A stretch of 12,685 nt of DNA, taken from contig DKNC01000048.1 of assembly GCA_002470135.1 (NCBI GenBank), forward strand, positions 1-12,685, given 5' to 3'. Position numbers and translations under genes: made by a program. This document shows, piece after piece, positions 6,943-12,685 of this stretch. The notes under the pieces are model-generated. The model was not told where the DNA came from. It saw nothing but the letters and a program-made list of their open reading frames with translations, and ran no database searches. Positions within the stretch are counted from its first letter, which is position 1; every line of letters begins with the position of its first letter. This stretch comes from Actinobacteria bacterium UBA7398. Lineage in GTDB: Bacteria; Actinomycetota; Actinomycetes; Nanopelagicales; Nanopelagicaceae.

Positions 6943-7356
6943 GTGAGCGCACGCTCTAAGTCCCGAAAAGGTGCGTTGGATCTGCTTTACGAAGCTGATA
7001 TTCGCAACCAATCTGCAATAGTTATTCATGATGCGCGCAAGAGTGAGAGCGATGTGCTTATTAGAGATTACACCTCACTTCTTTTGCAAGGGATATCAGA
7101 TAATCGTCGAAAAATTGATGAATTGATTTCTACATATGCCGAAGGATGGGATATGGACCGAATGCCCGCGGTAGATCGAAATATATTGCGGATTGGTATT
7201 TATGAGTTGTTATGGTCTACCGAAGTTCCAGATTCGGTAGCGATCAATGAAGCTTTGGAATTAGCTAAAACTCTTTCAACCGATGAATCGGCTGGATATG
7301 TGAATGGAATTCTAGGCAGAATTGCTTCGATTAAAGAAGATATTGTTATTTCTTAA
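6943..7356 (+). CDS. nusB: Transcription antitermination factor NusB
   Basis: A 137-residue all-helical RNA-binding protein that, with S10 (NusE), binds boxA in rRNA leaders and promotes antitermination of rRNA operons. SRKGALDLLYEADIR (7-21) is the N-terminal helix with the usual R-x-x-AL-x-x-LYE pattern. AVDRNILRIGIYELL (76-90), SVAINEALELAKTLS (98-112) and GYVNGILGRIA (118-128) are the diagnostic C-terminal motifs. The GTG start abuts the efp TAA with no spacer, so translation is probably coupled to efp. Its last 11 bases overlap the 3' end of the convergent BldD-like gene, and no terminator is visible between the two. Confidence 0.94.
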   Translation: MSARSKSRKGALDLLYEADIRNQSAIVIHDARKSESDVLIRDYTSLLLQGISDNRRKIDELISTYAEGWDMDRMPAVDRNILRIGIYELLWSTEVPDSVAINEALELAKTLSTDESAGYVNGILGRIASIKEDIVIS

Positions 7357-7837
7357 TTTCTTTGTAAATTAGATTTGCATTATCTAGCATTGTAAGGACT
7401 TCACTCTCAGCCAGATTCAAGGTTATGGCTAACGGCAATAAATCAGTATGACGAATGCTGAGTATTTCACCATTCCAATCCTGTCTTGACCCGGTAATCC
7501 AGGCAGCAAAGAGTTTGATCTGAGAAGTATTTGCACCTTTAGCAACCTTGCGCAAATCTAAGCGAATCCGAGTTGGGTCATTGGTTTTAATATTTTGAGT
7601 TATGCCAAGAAGATGGCCGAGCGGGACTTGATAAAAATCTGCCAGCGCAATCGCTTTCTTTATAGTTAACGCCCGATTACTCCGTTCATAGGAGCCGATG
7701 ACTACTGCCTTCCATTTTCCTTTTGATTTCTGCTCAACATCTTTTAGCGTTAATCCTTTAACGAGCCGGATTTTTCGGAGGTTAGCTCCGATTTCTGGCC
7801 AGGTAATTGCTACATCTACAGTTTCATTTTGAACCAT
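7346..7837 (-). CDS. bldD: BldD-like helix-turn-helix regulator with c-di-GMP-binding signature
   Basis: A 163-residue cytoplasmic DNA-binding protein of the BldD family, the developmental master repressor of Streptomyces. Residues 14-77 are an XRE-type helix-turn-helix with BldD hallmarks (VEQKSKGKWKAVVIGSYERS at 34-53, then ALADFYQVPLGHLLG). The C-terminal domain (about 88-158) resembles the BldD ligand domain: SRQDWNGEILSIRHTD (117-132) keeps R118-x-D120, eight residues, R129-x-x-D132, the pattern that binds tetrameric c-di-GMP. An ATG at 7879 would add 14 residues. I prefer 7837 because family members start close to the helix-turn-helix and a -10 hexamer sits exactly six bases before it, as in leaderless genes; neither start has a Shine-Dalgarno. 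It is divergent from pyrR and overlaps nusB. Targets are unknown. Confidence 0.88.
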   Translation of the reverse strand: MVQNETVDVAITWPEIGANLRKIRLVKGLTLKDVEQKSKGKWKAVVIGSYERSNRALTIKKAIALADFYQVPLGHLLGITQNIKTNDPTRIRLDLRKVAKGANTSQIKLFAAWITGSRQDWNGEILSIRHTDLLPLAITLNLAESEVLTMLDNANLIYKEIKK

Positions 7838-7843
7838 AGCGAC

Positions 7844-7849
7844 ACGGTA
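7844..7849 (-). promoter_or_regulatory. Candidate -10 box for leaderless bldD-like transcript
   Basis: On the minus strand TACCGT fits the actinobacterial TANNNT -10 pattern. It ends six bases before the ATG at 7837, the spacing expected if transcription starts at the A of that codon. No -35 box is recognisable. This supports the shorter start of the BldD-like gene. Confidence 0.4.
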
Positions 7850-7871
7850 CTGCGCGCGGATGCGGGTAATT

Positions 7872-7899
7872 TTGTTCATCCACAGCTAAGTGGTAACCT
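7872..7899 (+). promoter_or_regulatory. Candidate promoter of the pyr operon
   Basis: TGGTAACCT at 7891-7899 reads as an extended -10 (TG, one base, then TAACCT, fitting TANNNT). A poor -35 candidate, TTGTTC (7872-7877), lies 16 bases upstream. The predicted start is A7906, one base before the PyrR-binding hairpin, giving a leader of about 42 bases. Promoter calls from one sequence are weak; the agreement with the hairpin boundary is the main support. Confidence 0.4.
7880..7893. promoter_or_regulatory. Dyad CCAC-N6-GTGG between bldD-like gene and pyrR (possible operator)
   Basis: CCAC (7880-7883) and GTGG (7890-7893) form an inverted repeat with a six-base spacer. It touches the candidate extended -10 of pyrR and lies upstream of the candidate promoter of the BldD-like gene, a sensible place for a dimeric regulator. 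The arms are only four bases, so chance is a real possibility. Confidence 0.25.
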
Positions 7900-7906
7900 C
7901 GGCCAA

Positions 7907-7941
7907 CCTTTAACGATCCGTCCTGTGAGGCGGCGAAGGAG
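7907..7941 (+). promoter_or_regulatory. PyrR-binding hairpin overlapping the pyrR Shine-Dalgarno
   Basis: The RNA UCCUGUGAGG (7921-7930) matches the PyrR-binding loop consensus UCCNGNGAGG. Around it, CC pairs with GG, a single U (7921) bulges, CCG (7918-7920) pairs with CGG (7931-7933), AU (7916-7917) forms an internal bulge, CG pairs with CG, and CCUU (7907-7910) pairs with AAGG (7936-7939). That last stretch is part of the Shine-Dalgarno AAGGAG (7936-7941), six bases before the pyrR ATG. PyrR with UMP should stabilise the fold and hide the ribosome-binding site, as described for mycobacterial pyrR. No terminator or antiterminator is present, so control should be translational, not by attenuation. 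Confidence 0.8.
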
Positions 7942-7947
7942 CAAAAA

Positions 7948-8478
7948 ATGACTAACGTCATGAATGAAGGCGATATCACGCGCGCTTTACGACGCATCGC
8001 CCATGAAATTATTGAACGTAATCGCGGCAGTGAAAATTTAGTAGTCCTTGGTATCCCAACGAGGGGCGCATTTCTATCCGCCCGAGTTGCAGAACTAATA
8101 TCGCAAATTGAAGGAAAATCAATCCGACGTGGCACTTTGGATATCACCATGTTTCGAGATGACTTAAGAATGCGCGCACCTAAACCGTTATTGCCTACTG
8201 AAATCCCTCCTGGCGGAATAGAAAATACCGATGTGATTTTGGTTGATGATGTCTTTTTCTCCGGTCGTACCATCCGAGCTGCGTTAGATGCTCTTGGGGA
8301 ATTGGGTCGACCAAATAGCGTCCAACTCGCGGTATTAGTTGATCGCGGACACCGAGAACTCCCGATCCGTGCTGATTTTGTGGGTAAAAATATTCCAACT
8401 TCTCGAGAAGAGATTGTGAAAGTTCATCTTGCCGAAATTGATGGTCTGGATGAAGTGCTGATTGAAGGTAACGCATGA
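7948..8478 (+). CDS. pyrR: PyrR, pyrimidine operon regulator / uracil phosphoribosyltransferase
   Basis: A 176-residue bifunctional protein. It binds the pyr leader RNA in response to uridine nucleotides and can catalyse uracil plus PRPP to UMP. VLGIPTRGAFLSARVAEL (33-50) and the PRPP-binding loop VILVDDVFFSGRTIRAAL (96-113) define the type I phosphoribosyltransferase fold. LDITMFRDDL (64-73) and DRGHRELPIRADFVGKNIPT (132-151) are PyrR-specific blocks, including the basic stretch involved in RNA binding. The ATG at 7948 has a strong Shine-Dalgarno (AAGGAG, six-base spacing); a second in-frame ATG at 7960 is less likely. It is the first gene of the pyr operon and overlaps pyrB by four bases (ATGA), so translational repression of pyrR would carry over to pyrB. 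Confidence 0.96.
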   Translation: MTNVMNEGDITRALRRIAHEIIERNRGSENLVVLGIPTRGAFLSARVAELISQIEGKSIRRGTLDITMFRDDLRMRAPKPLLPTEIPPGGIENTDVILVDDVFFSGRTIRAALDALGELGRPNSVQLAVLVDRGHRELPIRADFVGKNIPTSREEIVKVHLAEIDGLDEVLIEGNA

Positions 8479-9452
8479 AGCGACATCTTCTAAGCATCAA
8501 TGACCTTACTTACGATGATGCGGTTTTAATTCTCGATACCGCAGCAGAATTGGCAAAAATATCCGATGCGCCGGTCAAAAAGTTACCAACTTTACGCGGT
8601 CGTACTGTCGTGAATTTATTTTTTGAAGATTCAACTAGAACGCGGATTTCCTTCGAAGCAGCAGCGAAACGATTATCAGCTGATGTAATTAATTTTTCTG
8701 CTAAAGGATCTAGCCTCAGTAAAGGCGAAAGTTTAAAAGATACTGCTTTGACTTTACAAGCCATGGGGGCGGATGCGGTAATTATTAGACATAACGCATC
8801 TGGCGCGCCAGCGCGATTAGCTGATCAGCAATGGATGACTGGATCGGTAATTAACGCTGGCGATGGTACGCATGAACATCCCACACAAGCGCTATTAGAT
8901 GCATTTACTATCCGAAAACATTTACGGCCAGAAAATAAGGATCTAACGGGTGTAAAAGTTTCGATCGTGGGTGATGTACTACATTCTCGAGTCGCGCGCA
9001 GTAACGTATTGCTCTTAGGTAAACTAGGTGCAGAAATAACTTTAGTTGCGCCACCAACTTTACTTCCAGTTGGTGTCGAAAAATGGCCGGTAAAGATAGC
9101 CTTTGGATTGGACGCAGTTATTGCGGATTCAGATGTAGTGATGATGCTGCGAATCCAACGAGAGCGTATGGCAGAGCTCTTCTTCCCGAGCGAACGCGAA
9201 TATTCACGACAATTTGGATTGAATAGTGATCGCTTAAGGAAAATAAAACCAACGGCACTAGTCATGCATCCTGGTCCGATGAATCGCGGTTTGGAAATTT
9301 CAGCTGACAGTGCGGATAGTTTGCAATCTGTGATTGTTGAACAAGTTACCAACGGAGTAAGCGTGAGAATGGCTGTGCTTTATCTACTTTTGGGTGGCGC
9401 GCCGTTAGCGGCGGGGGCGAATGTTGAAAGTAACGAGAAGGTAGGAATGTAA
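8475..9452 (+). CDS. pyrB: Aspartate carbamoyltransferase, catalytic chain
   Basis: A 325-residue enzyme that joins carbamoyl phosphate and aspartate, the committed step of pyrimidine synthesis. LFFEDSTRTRISFEAAAKRL (48-67) is the carbamoyl-phosphate site with STRTR. SSLSKGES (79-86) is the loop that reaches in from the neighbouring subunit, with K83. GTHEHPTQALLDAF (131-144) binds the phosphate end. VGDVLHSRVARS (165-176) and MHPGPMNRG (264-272) form the aspartate domain. All catalytic residues are present. No regulatory PyrI gene is adjacent, as is usual in actinobacteria, so it should act as a trimer without allosteric chain. GAAGG about six bases upstream of the ATG can act as a Shine-Dalgarno. 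pyrC starts on the base after its stop. Confidence 0.97.
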   Translation: MKRHLLSINDLTYDDAVLILDTAAELAKISDAPVKKLPTLRGRTVVNLFFEDSTRTRISFEAAAKRLSADVINFSAKGSSLSKGESLKDTALTLQAMGADAVIIRHNASGAPARLADQQWMTGSVINAGDGTHEHPTQALLDAFTIRKHLRPENKDLTGVKVSIVGDVLHSRVARSNVLLLGKLGAEITLVAPPTLLPVGVEKWPVKIAFGLDAVIADSDVVMMLRIQRERMAELFFPSEREYSRQFGLNSDRLRKIKPTALVMHPGPMNRGLEISADSADSLQSVIVEQVTNGVSVRMAVLYLLLGGAPLAAGANVESNEKVGM

Positions 9453-10748
9453 ATGAGAGAGATTTCGTTAGTAGGCGGCCAAAACGCCGCTGGTGCAAAA
9501 ATGAATTTCACGATAACTGATCAAAAAATTTCCGATATCTCGAGCAAGGTTCCGGGACCAGGCGCTAACGTTCTTGATATCTCTGGTTCGATAGTAATTC
9601 CGGGATTGGTAGATCTGCATACGCACCTTCGTGAACCTGGCAAAGAAGATGCTGAGACTGTTGCAAGCGGGGCCCGCGCTGCGGTTGCTGGTGGTTTCAC
9701 TGCGATCTCGGCAATGCCAAATACTGATCCAGTTGCAGATAATGCCGGAGTCGTTGAACAAGTATTTAGTTTAGGTAAAGCCGCTGGCCTCTGTGATGTC
9801 TTCCCAATTGGAGCGGTAACTCAAGGTCAAGCTGGAAAACAATTGGCTGAAATTTTAGCGATGCACGAATCGGCGGCGAAAGTACGAATGTTTAGCGATG
9901 ATGGGCATTGCGTTTTCGACCCGTTAGTTATGCGCCGGGCACTTGAATACGTAAAAATGTTCAACGGTGTTATCGCTCAACATGCACAAGACCCACGTCT
10001 TACTATTGACGCTCAAATGAATGAAGGCGAAATTTCAGCAAAACTCGGGTTAAAAGGTTGGCCCGCAGTCGCAGAGGAAGCGATTATCGCTCGCGACATT
10101 TTACTGACAGATCATGTTCAATCAAGGTTGCATGTTTGCCATGTTACAACTGCCGGCGGTGTGGAATTAATTAGATGGGCCAAGGCTCGTGGAATCAATG
10201 TGACCGCAGAAGTGACACCGCATCACCTATTGTTAACTGATGAATTGGCGCAAAGCTACGATCCAGTTTATAAAGTGAATCCACCATTAAGAACTGCTCG
10301 CGATGTGGAAGCGCTCCGGGAAGGTTTAGCCGATGGCACTATCGATATAGTCGCAACTGATCATGCACCGCATCCAACCGAGAGCAAAGAGTGTGAATGG
10401 TCCGCTGCGTCATTCGGGATGCTTGGATTAGAAACTGCACTTTCAATCGTGGTCCAAACAATGATCTCCAGTAAATTGATGAGTTGGAGTGATCTAATAG
10501 ATAGATTTTCAATAGCCCCCGCGAAAATTGCGGGCTATCCCGATCAAGGGAACGCTTTAGAAGTCGGTAATCCCGCAAACATCACAGTGTTTAATCCGAA
10601 TAAAAGCTGGACTGTGAATAAAGATTTGGCTATGTCCAAGAGCCGTAATACTCCCTTTCACGGGATGGAACTTCCCGGAGTTGTAACTGATGTTTTTTAC
10701 AAGGGAAAACAAGTTTTGCGTGATACTAAAATAGTTAGTGGCTCTTGA
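9453..10748 (+). CDS. pyrC: Dihydroorotase, class I
   Basis: A 431-residue zinc amidohydrolase that closes carbamoyl aspartate to dihydroorotate. The metal ligands line up with the class I enzyme of Aquifex: H56 and H58 in DLHTHLREPG, an aspartate of FSDDG (147-151), H177 in AQHAQD, H230 in HVCHVTTAGG and D303 in ATDHAPHP. PNTDPVADN (89-97) and TAEVTPHHLLLTD (251-263) are further class markers. The bridging ligand is an aspartate, not a carboxylated lysine, as expected for this class, so association with PyrB for activity is possible (as in Aquifex). Length is typical. ATG directly follows the pyrB stop, preceded by GAAGG. In many actinobacteria a small membrane-protein gene lies between pyrC and carA; here it is missing. 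Confidence 0.96.
   Translation: MREISLVGGQNAAGAKMNFTITDQKISDISSKVPGPGANVLDISGSIVIPGLVDLHTHLREPGKEDAETVASGARAAVAGGFTAISAMPNTDPVADNAGVVEQVFSLGKAAGLCDVFPIGAVTQGQAGKQLAEILAMHESAAKVRMFSDDGHCVFDPLVMRRALEYVKMFNGVIAQHAQDPRLTIDAQMNEGEISAKLGLKGWPAVAEEAIIARDILLTDHVQSRLHVCHVTTAGGVELIRWAKARGINVTAEVTPHHLLLTDELAQSYDPVYKVNPPLRTARDVEALREGLADGTIDIVATDHAPHPTESKECEWSAASFGMLGLETALSIVVQTMISSKLMSWSDLIDRFSIAPAKIAGYPDQGNALEVGNPANITVFNPNKSWTVNKDLAMSKSRNTPFHGMELPGVVTDVFYKGKQVLRDTKIVSGS
10512..10538 (+). repeat. Imperfect inverted repeat inside pyrC
   Basis: ATAGCC (10512-10517) with CGC (10520-10522) can pair with GCG (10530-10532) and GGCTAT (10533-10538). This gives a nine-pair stem with a two-base CC bulge and a seven-base loop. 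It lies in the codons of IAPAKIAGY. No T-run follows, so a terminator is unlikely; it is recorded as a local structure only. Confidence 0.35.
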
Positions 10749-11863
10749 TGTCAGCTTTTCTGGTTCTGGATGATGGTCGGATCTTTGAAGGAGATTCTTG
10801 GGCGGCGACCGGTGAAACTTTCGGAGAAGCAGTTTTCACTACTGGCATGACGGGTTACCAAGAAACTCTTACGGACCCGTCTTACCACAAGCAAGTTGTG
10901 ATTATGACCGCACCGCATATTGGTAACACCGGAATGAATAAGATCGACGAGGAGTCAAAAAAAATTTGGGTTTCTGGTTTTGTGGTGCGAAATCCTTCGC
11001 CAGTCACATCAAATTGGCGTGCTACTTCGGATTTAGAGAGCGACTTAATTAAGGCTAGCGTTGTCGGGATTAGCGGGATAGATACCAGAGCGTTAACCAA
11101 ACATATCCGAGATCGTGGCGCGATGCGCGTCGGTATTTTTTCAAAAATGGAATTAACCCGCGAAGAGATGGTGATTCGCGTTCGACAAGCACCAGCGATG
11201 AGCGGTGCTTTTTTATCAGAAGATGTTTCAACCGCAAAACCATATGTTATTTCGCCACCTGCAGGCACTTTAAAAGAATTCAAAGTTGCTGCGATTGATC
11301 TGGGTATTAAAGCTGCTACACCAAGAAATATGGCTGCTCGCGGCATGGAAGTTCATGTACTTCCGATCGCTACTACCATCGCAGATATCGAAGCGCTTAA
11401 GCCACATGGTGTTTTCTTATCAAATGGGCCGGGAGATCCTGCCACAATGCACGGCGTAGTTGAGCTAGTGCGCGAAATTTTGGAACGAAAAATTCCTATT
11501 TTCGGAATCTGTTTTGGCCAACAAATTTTGGGTCGTGCCTTAGGTTTTGAAACGTATAAATTGCAATTTGGTCATCGTGGAATCAATCAACCAGTTCTAA
11601 ATAAAATAAGTGGTCGGGTTGAAATCACCGCACATAATCATGGTTTCGCAGTCGAGGCTCCAACTGATGCCAGGTTCACAACTGTTTATGGGGCTGGTGA
11701 AGTAACCCATATCTCGCTCAACGATGGCGTTGTAGAAGGTTTGCGTTTAATTGATCGACCAGCATTTAGCGTGCAATACCATCCAGAAGCGGCAGCTGGT
11801 CCACATGATGCTAACTACTTATTTGATGATTTTGCAGATTTAATGCGGAGCGCACGTGCCTAA
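10748..11863 (+). CDS. carA: Carbamoyl-phosphate synthase, small (glutaminase) subunit
   Basis: A 371-residue subunit that hydrolyses glutamine and passes ammonia to CarB. The N-terminal CarA domain has TGETFGEAVFTTGMTGYQE (21-39), TDPSYHKQVVIMTAPHIGN (42-60) and GISGIDTRALTKHIRDRG (107-124). The C-terminal class I amidotransferase domain has LSNGPGDP (224-231), the nucleophile C255 in GICFGQQ, and the catalytic pair H345 and E347 in QYHPEA. The triad is intact. The ATG at 10748 shares its A with the pyrC stop (TGATG); a TTG one codon earlier is a poorer choice. The carB GTG lies eight bases inside its 3' end. In this operon its carbamoyl phosphate should serve PyrB, and probably arginine synthesis too. 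Confidence 0.97.
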   Translation: MSAFLVLDDGRIFEGDSWAATGETFGEAVFTTGMTGYQETLTDPSYHKQVVIMTAPHIGNTGMNKIDEESKKIWVSGFVVRNPSPVTSNWRATSDLESDLIKASVVGISGIDTRALTKHIRDRGAMRVGIFSKMELTREEMVIRVRQAPAMSGAFLSEDVSTAKPYVISPPAGTLKEFKVAAIDLGIKAATPRNMAARGMEVHVLPIATTIADIEALKPHGVFLSNGPGDPATMHGVVELVREILERKIPIFGICFGQQILGRALGFETYKLQFGHRGINQPVLNKISGRVEITAHNHGFAVEAPTDARFTTVYGAGEVTHISLNDGVVEGLRLIDRPAFSVQYHPEAAAGPHDANYLFDDFADLMRSARA

Positions 11864-12685
11864 AGATCCTACGATTAAGAGCGTTTTAGTTATTGGTAGC
11901 GGACCGATTGTTATTGGACAAGCTTGCGAATTTGATTATTCCGGAACTCAAGCTTGCCGAGTATTGCGAGCCGAAGGAATCCGCGTTATTTTAGTGAACT
12001 CTAATCCCGCCACCATCATGACTGATCCAGAATTCGCGGATGCAACTTATATAGAACCGATAACTACCCAATTTCTTGAAGAAATCATCGCGAAAGAACG
12101 TCCAGATGCGATCTTAGCTACCTTAGGCGGTCAAACCGCGCTCAATGCTGCGATTGGTTTACATAACGCTGGTTTGTTAGAAAAATATAAAACTAAGTTA
12201 ATTGGGGCTGATGTTGATGCGATTGAACGTGGCGAAAATCGCGAAATTTTCCGGAGTATTGTGGCAAAAGTTGGCGGTGAATCCGCTAAGTCTGTGGTTT
12301 GTCACACAATCACCGATTGTTATAACGCAGTAATGGAATTAAATTATCCGGTAGTTGTTCGGCCCTCTTTCACGATGGGCGGGCTTGGGTCTGGCATTGC
12401 ATTTAATCGCGAAGATTTAGATTTGATTGCCGGAGCTGGATTACGGCACAGCCCCACCTCTGAAGTATTGCTAGAAGAATCTATTCTAGGTTGGAAAGAA
12501 TTTGAATTGGAAGTAATGCGAGATCATAATGATAACGTAGTAATAGTTTGCAGTATCGAAAATATTGATCCGATGGGAGTACATACTGGGGATTCGATAA
12601 CAGTTGCCCCTGCCTTAACTTTGACCGATGTTGAGTTCCAAAACCTCCGCAATTTATCAATAGAGATCATCCGTGAAGTTGGCGT
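11856..12685 (+). CDS. carB: Carbamoyl-phosphate synthase, large subunit (partial, 3' end outside window)
   Basis: The first 276 or so residues of the roughly 1,100-residue CarB, which makes carbamoyl phosphate from bicarbonate, ATP and ammonia from CarA. The frame stays open to the right edge. LVIGSGPIVIGQACEFDYSG (11-30), LVNSNPATIMTDPE (46-59), LGGQTALN (90-97), VVRPSFTMGGLGSGIAFNRE (168-187), IGWKEFELEV-like LGWKEFELEV (211-220) and SIENIDPMGVHTGDSITVAP (233-252) match the N-terminal carboxyphosphate-forming ATP-grasp half. R129 and R169 correspond to ATP-binding arginines of the E. coli enzyme. The start is GTG at 11856, supported by the family N-terminus (V/M-PKxxxIKSVL) and by GGAG at 11847-11850 with five-base spacing. 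It overlaps carA by eight bases, so translation is coupled. Confidence 0.95.
   Translation, partial: MPKDPTIKSVLVIGSGPIVIGQACEFDYSGTQACRVLRAEGIRVILVNSNPATIMTDPEFADATYIEPITTQFLEEIIAKERPDAILATLGGQTALNAAIGLHNAGLLEKYKTKLIGADVDAIERGENREIFRSIVAKVGGESAKSVVCHTITDCYNAVMELNYPVVVRPSFTMGGLGSGIAFNREDLDLIAGAGLRHSPTSEVLLEESILGWKEFELEVMRDHNDNVVIVCSIENIDPMGVHTGDSITVAPALTLTDVEFQNLRNLSIEIIREVG

Noticed and set aside
8825..9352. Open frame of 175 codons on the minus strand opposite pyrB
   Set aside because: Composition-driven shadow of pyrB. It is rich in serine, threonine and arginine with no domain, and pyrB is certain on the other strand.
9396..9416. GC-rich CGCCG-TTAG-CGGCG hairpin near the end of pyrB as a terminator
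   Set aside because: It is inside the coding region, has no T-run, and pyrC follows with no gap in an operon that should be read through.
10882..11346. Open frame of 154 codons on the minus strand opposite carA
   Set aside because: Shadow frame with no family resemblance; carA has all catalytic motifs through this stretch.
1..12685. Mobile element, phage, CRISPR, toxin-antitoxin or defence system
   Set aside because: Every gene is a conserved housekeeping or regulatory gene in standard actinobacterial order. I found no transposase, integrase, direct-repeat array, tRNA-flanked insertion or unfamiliar gene pair.

Overview
The window is about 12.7 kb of densely packed bacterial chromosome. It carries 16 protein genes (the first and last cut by the window edges), no RNA genes, no mobile elements, no CRISPR array and no long non-coding stretch. 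All non-coding gaps together come to roughly 260-300 bases, so about 98% is coding. Everything points to an actinobacterium. The gene order alaS-ruvX-mltG-aroE-(A24 peptidase)-aroC-aroK-aroB-aroQ-efp-nusB-bldD-like-pyrR-pyrB-pyrC-carA-carB is the actinobacterial one. There is a BldD-family regulator, the EF-P has the actinobacterial PGKGP loop, and the pyrR leader looks like the translational PyrR switch of mycobacteria. Base composition is only moderate (by eye about 43-46% G+C), intergenic spacing is minimal, and genes often found in this neighbourhood of larger actinobacteria are absent. A streamlined planktonic lineage such as the freshwater acI group (Nanopelagicales) is the best guess; this is an inference, not proven by the window.

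Region 1 (1-2557): the 3' end of alaS (alanyl-tRNA synthetase), then ruvX (Holliday-junction/16S maturation nuclease), mltG (murein transglycosylase) and aroE (shikimate dehydrogenase). ruvX-mltG and mltG-aroE are each joined by a 4-base ATGA overlap. Region 2 (2590-3060): a GTG-initiated 156-residue membrane protein with the two aspartate motifs of A24 prepilin peptidases, with no pilus gene in view. Region 3 (3142-6317): aroC-aroK-aroB-aroQ. Together with aroE this gives five of the seven enzymes from DAHP to chorismate. Region 4 (6385-7356): efp and nusB, abutting exactly.

Region 5 (7346-7837, minus strand): a BldD-like helix-turn-helix regulator converges on and overlaps nusB by 11 bases. 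Its C-terminal domain keeps the RxD-X8-RxxD cyclic di-GMP signature. It is transcribed divergently from region 6 (7906-12685), the pyrimidine operon pyrR-pyrB-pyrC-carA-carB, whose genes are all overlapping or adjacent. The operon makes carbamoyl phosphate (CarAB), carbamoyl aspartate (PyrB) and dihydroorotate (PyrC).

The most informative non-coding element lies between them. A predicted short pyr leader begins with a hairpin that matches the PyrR-binding consensus UCCNGNGAGG, and its lower stem pairs with the pyrR Shine-Dalgarno sequence. This implies translational feedback by PyrR. A predicted leaderless promoter for the BldD-like gene shares the same roughly 110-base region. I see no previously undescribed multi-gene system here. 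The points worth following up are the pyrR leader, the c-di-GMP-competent BldD homologue with its shared control region, and the orphan A24 peptidase.
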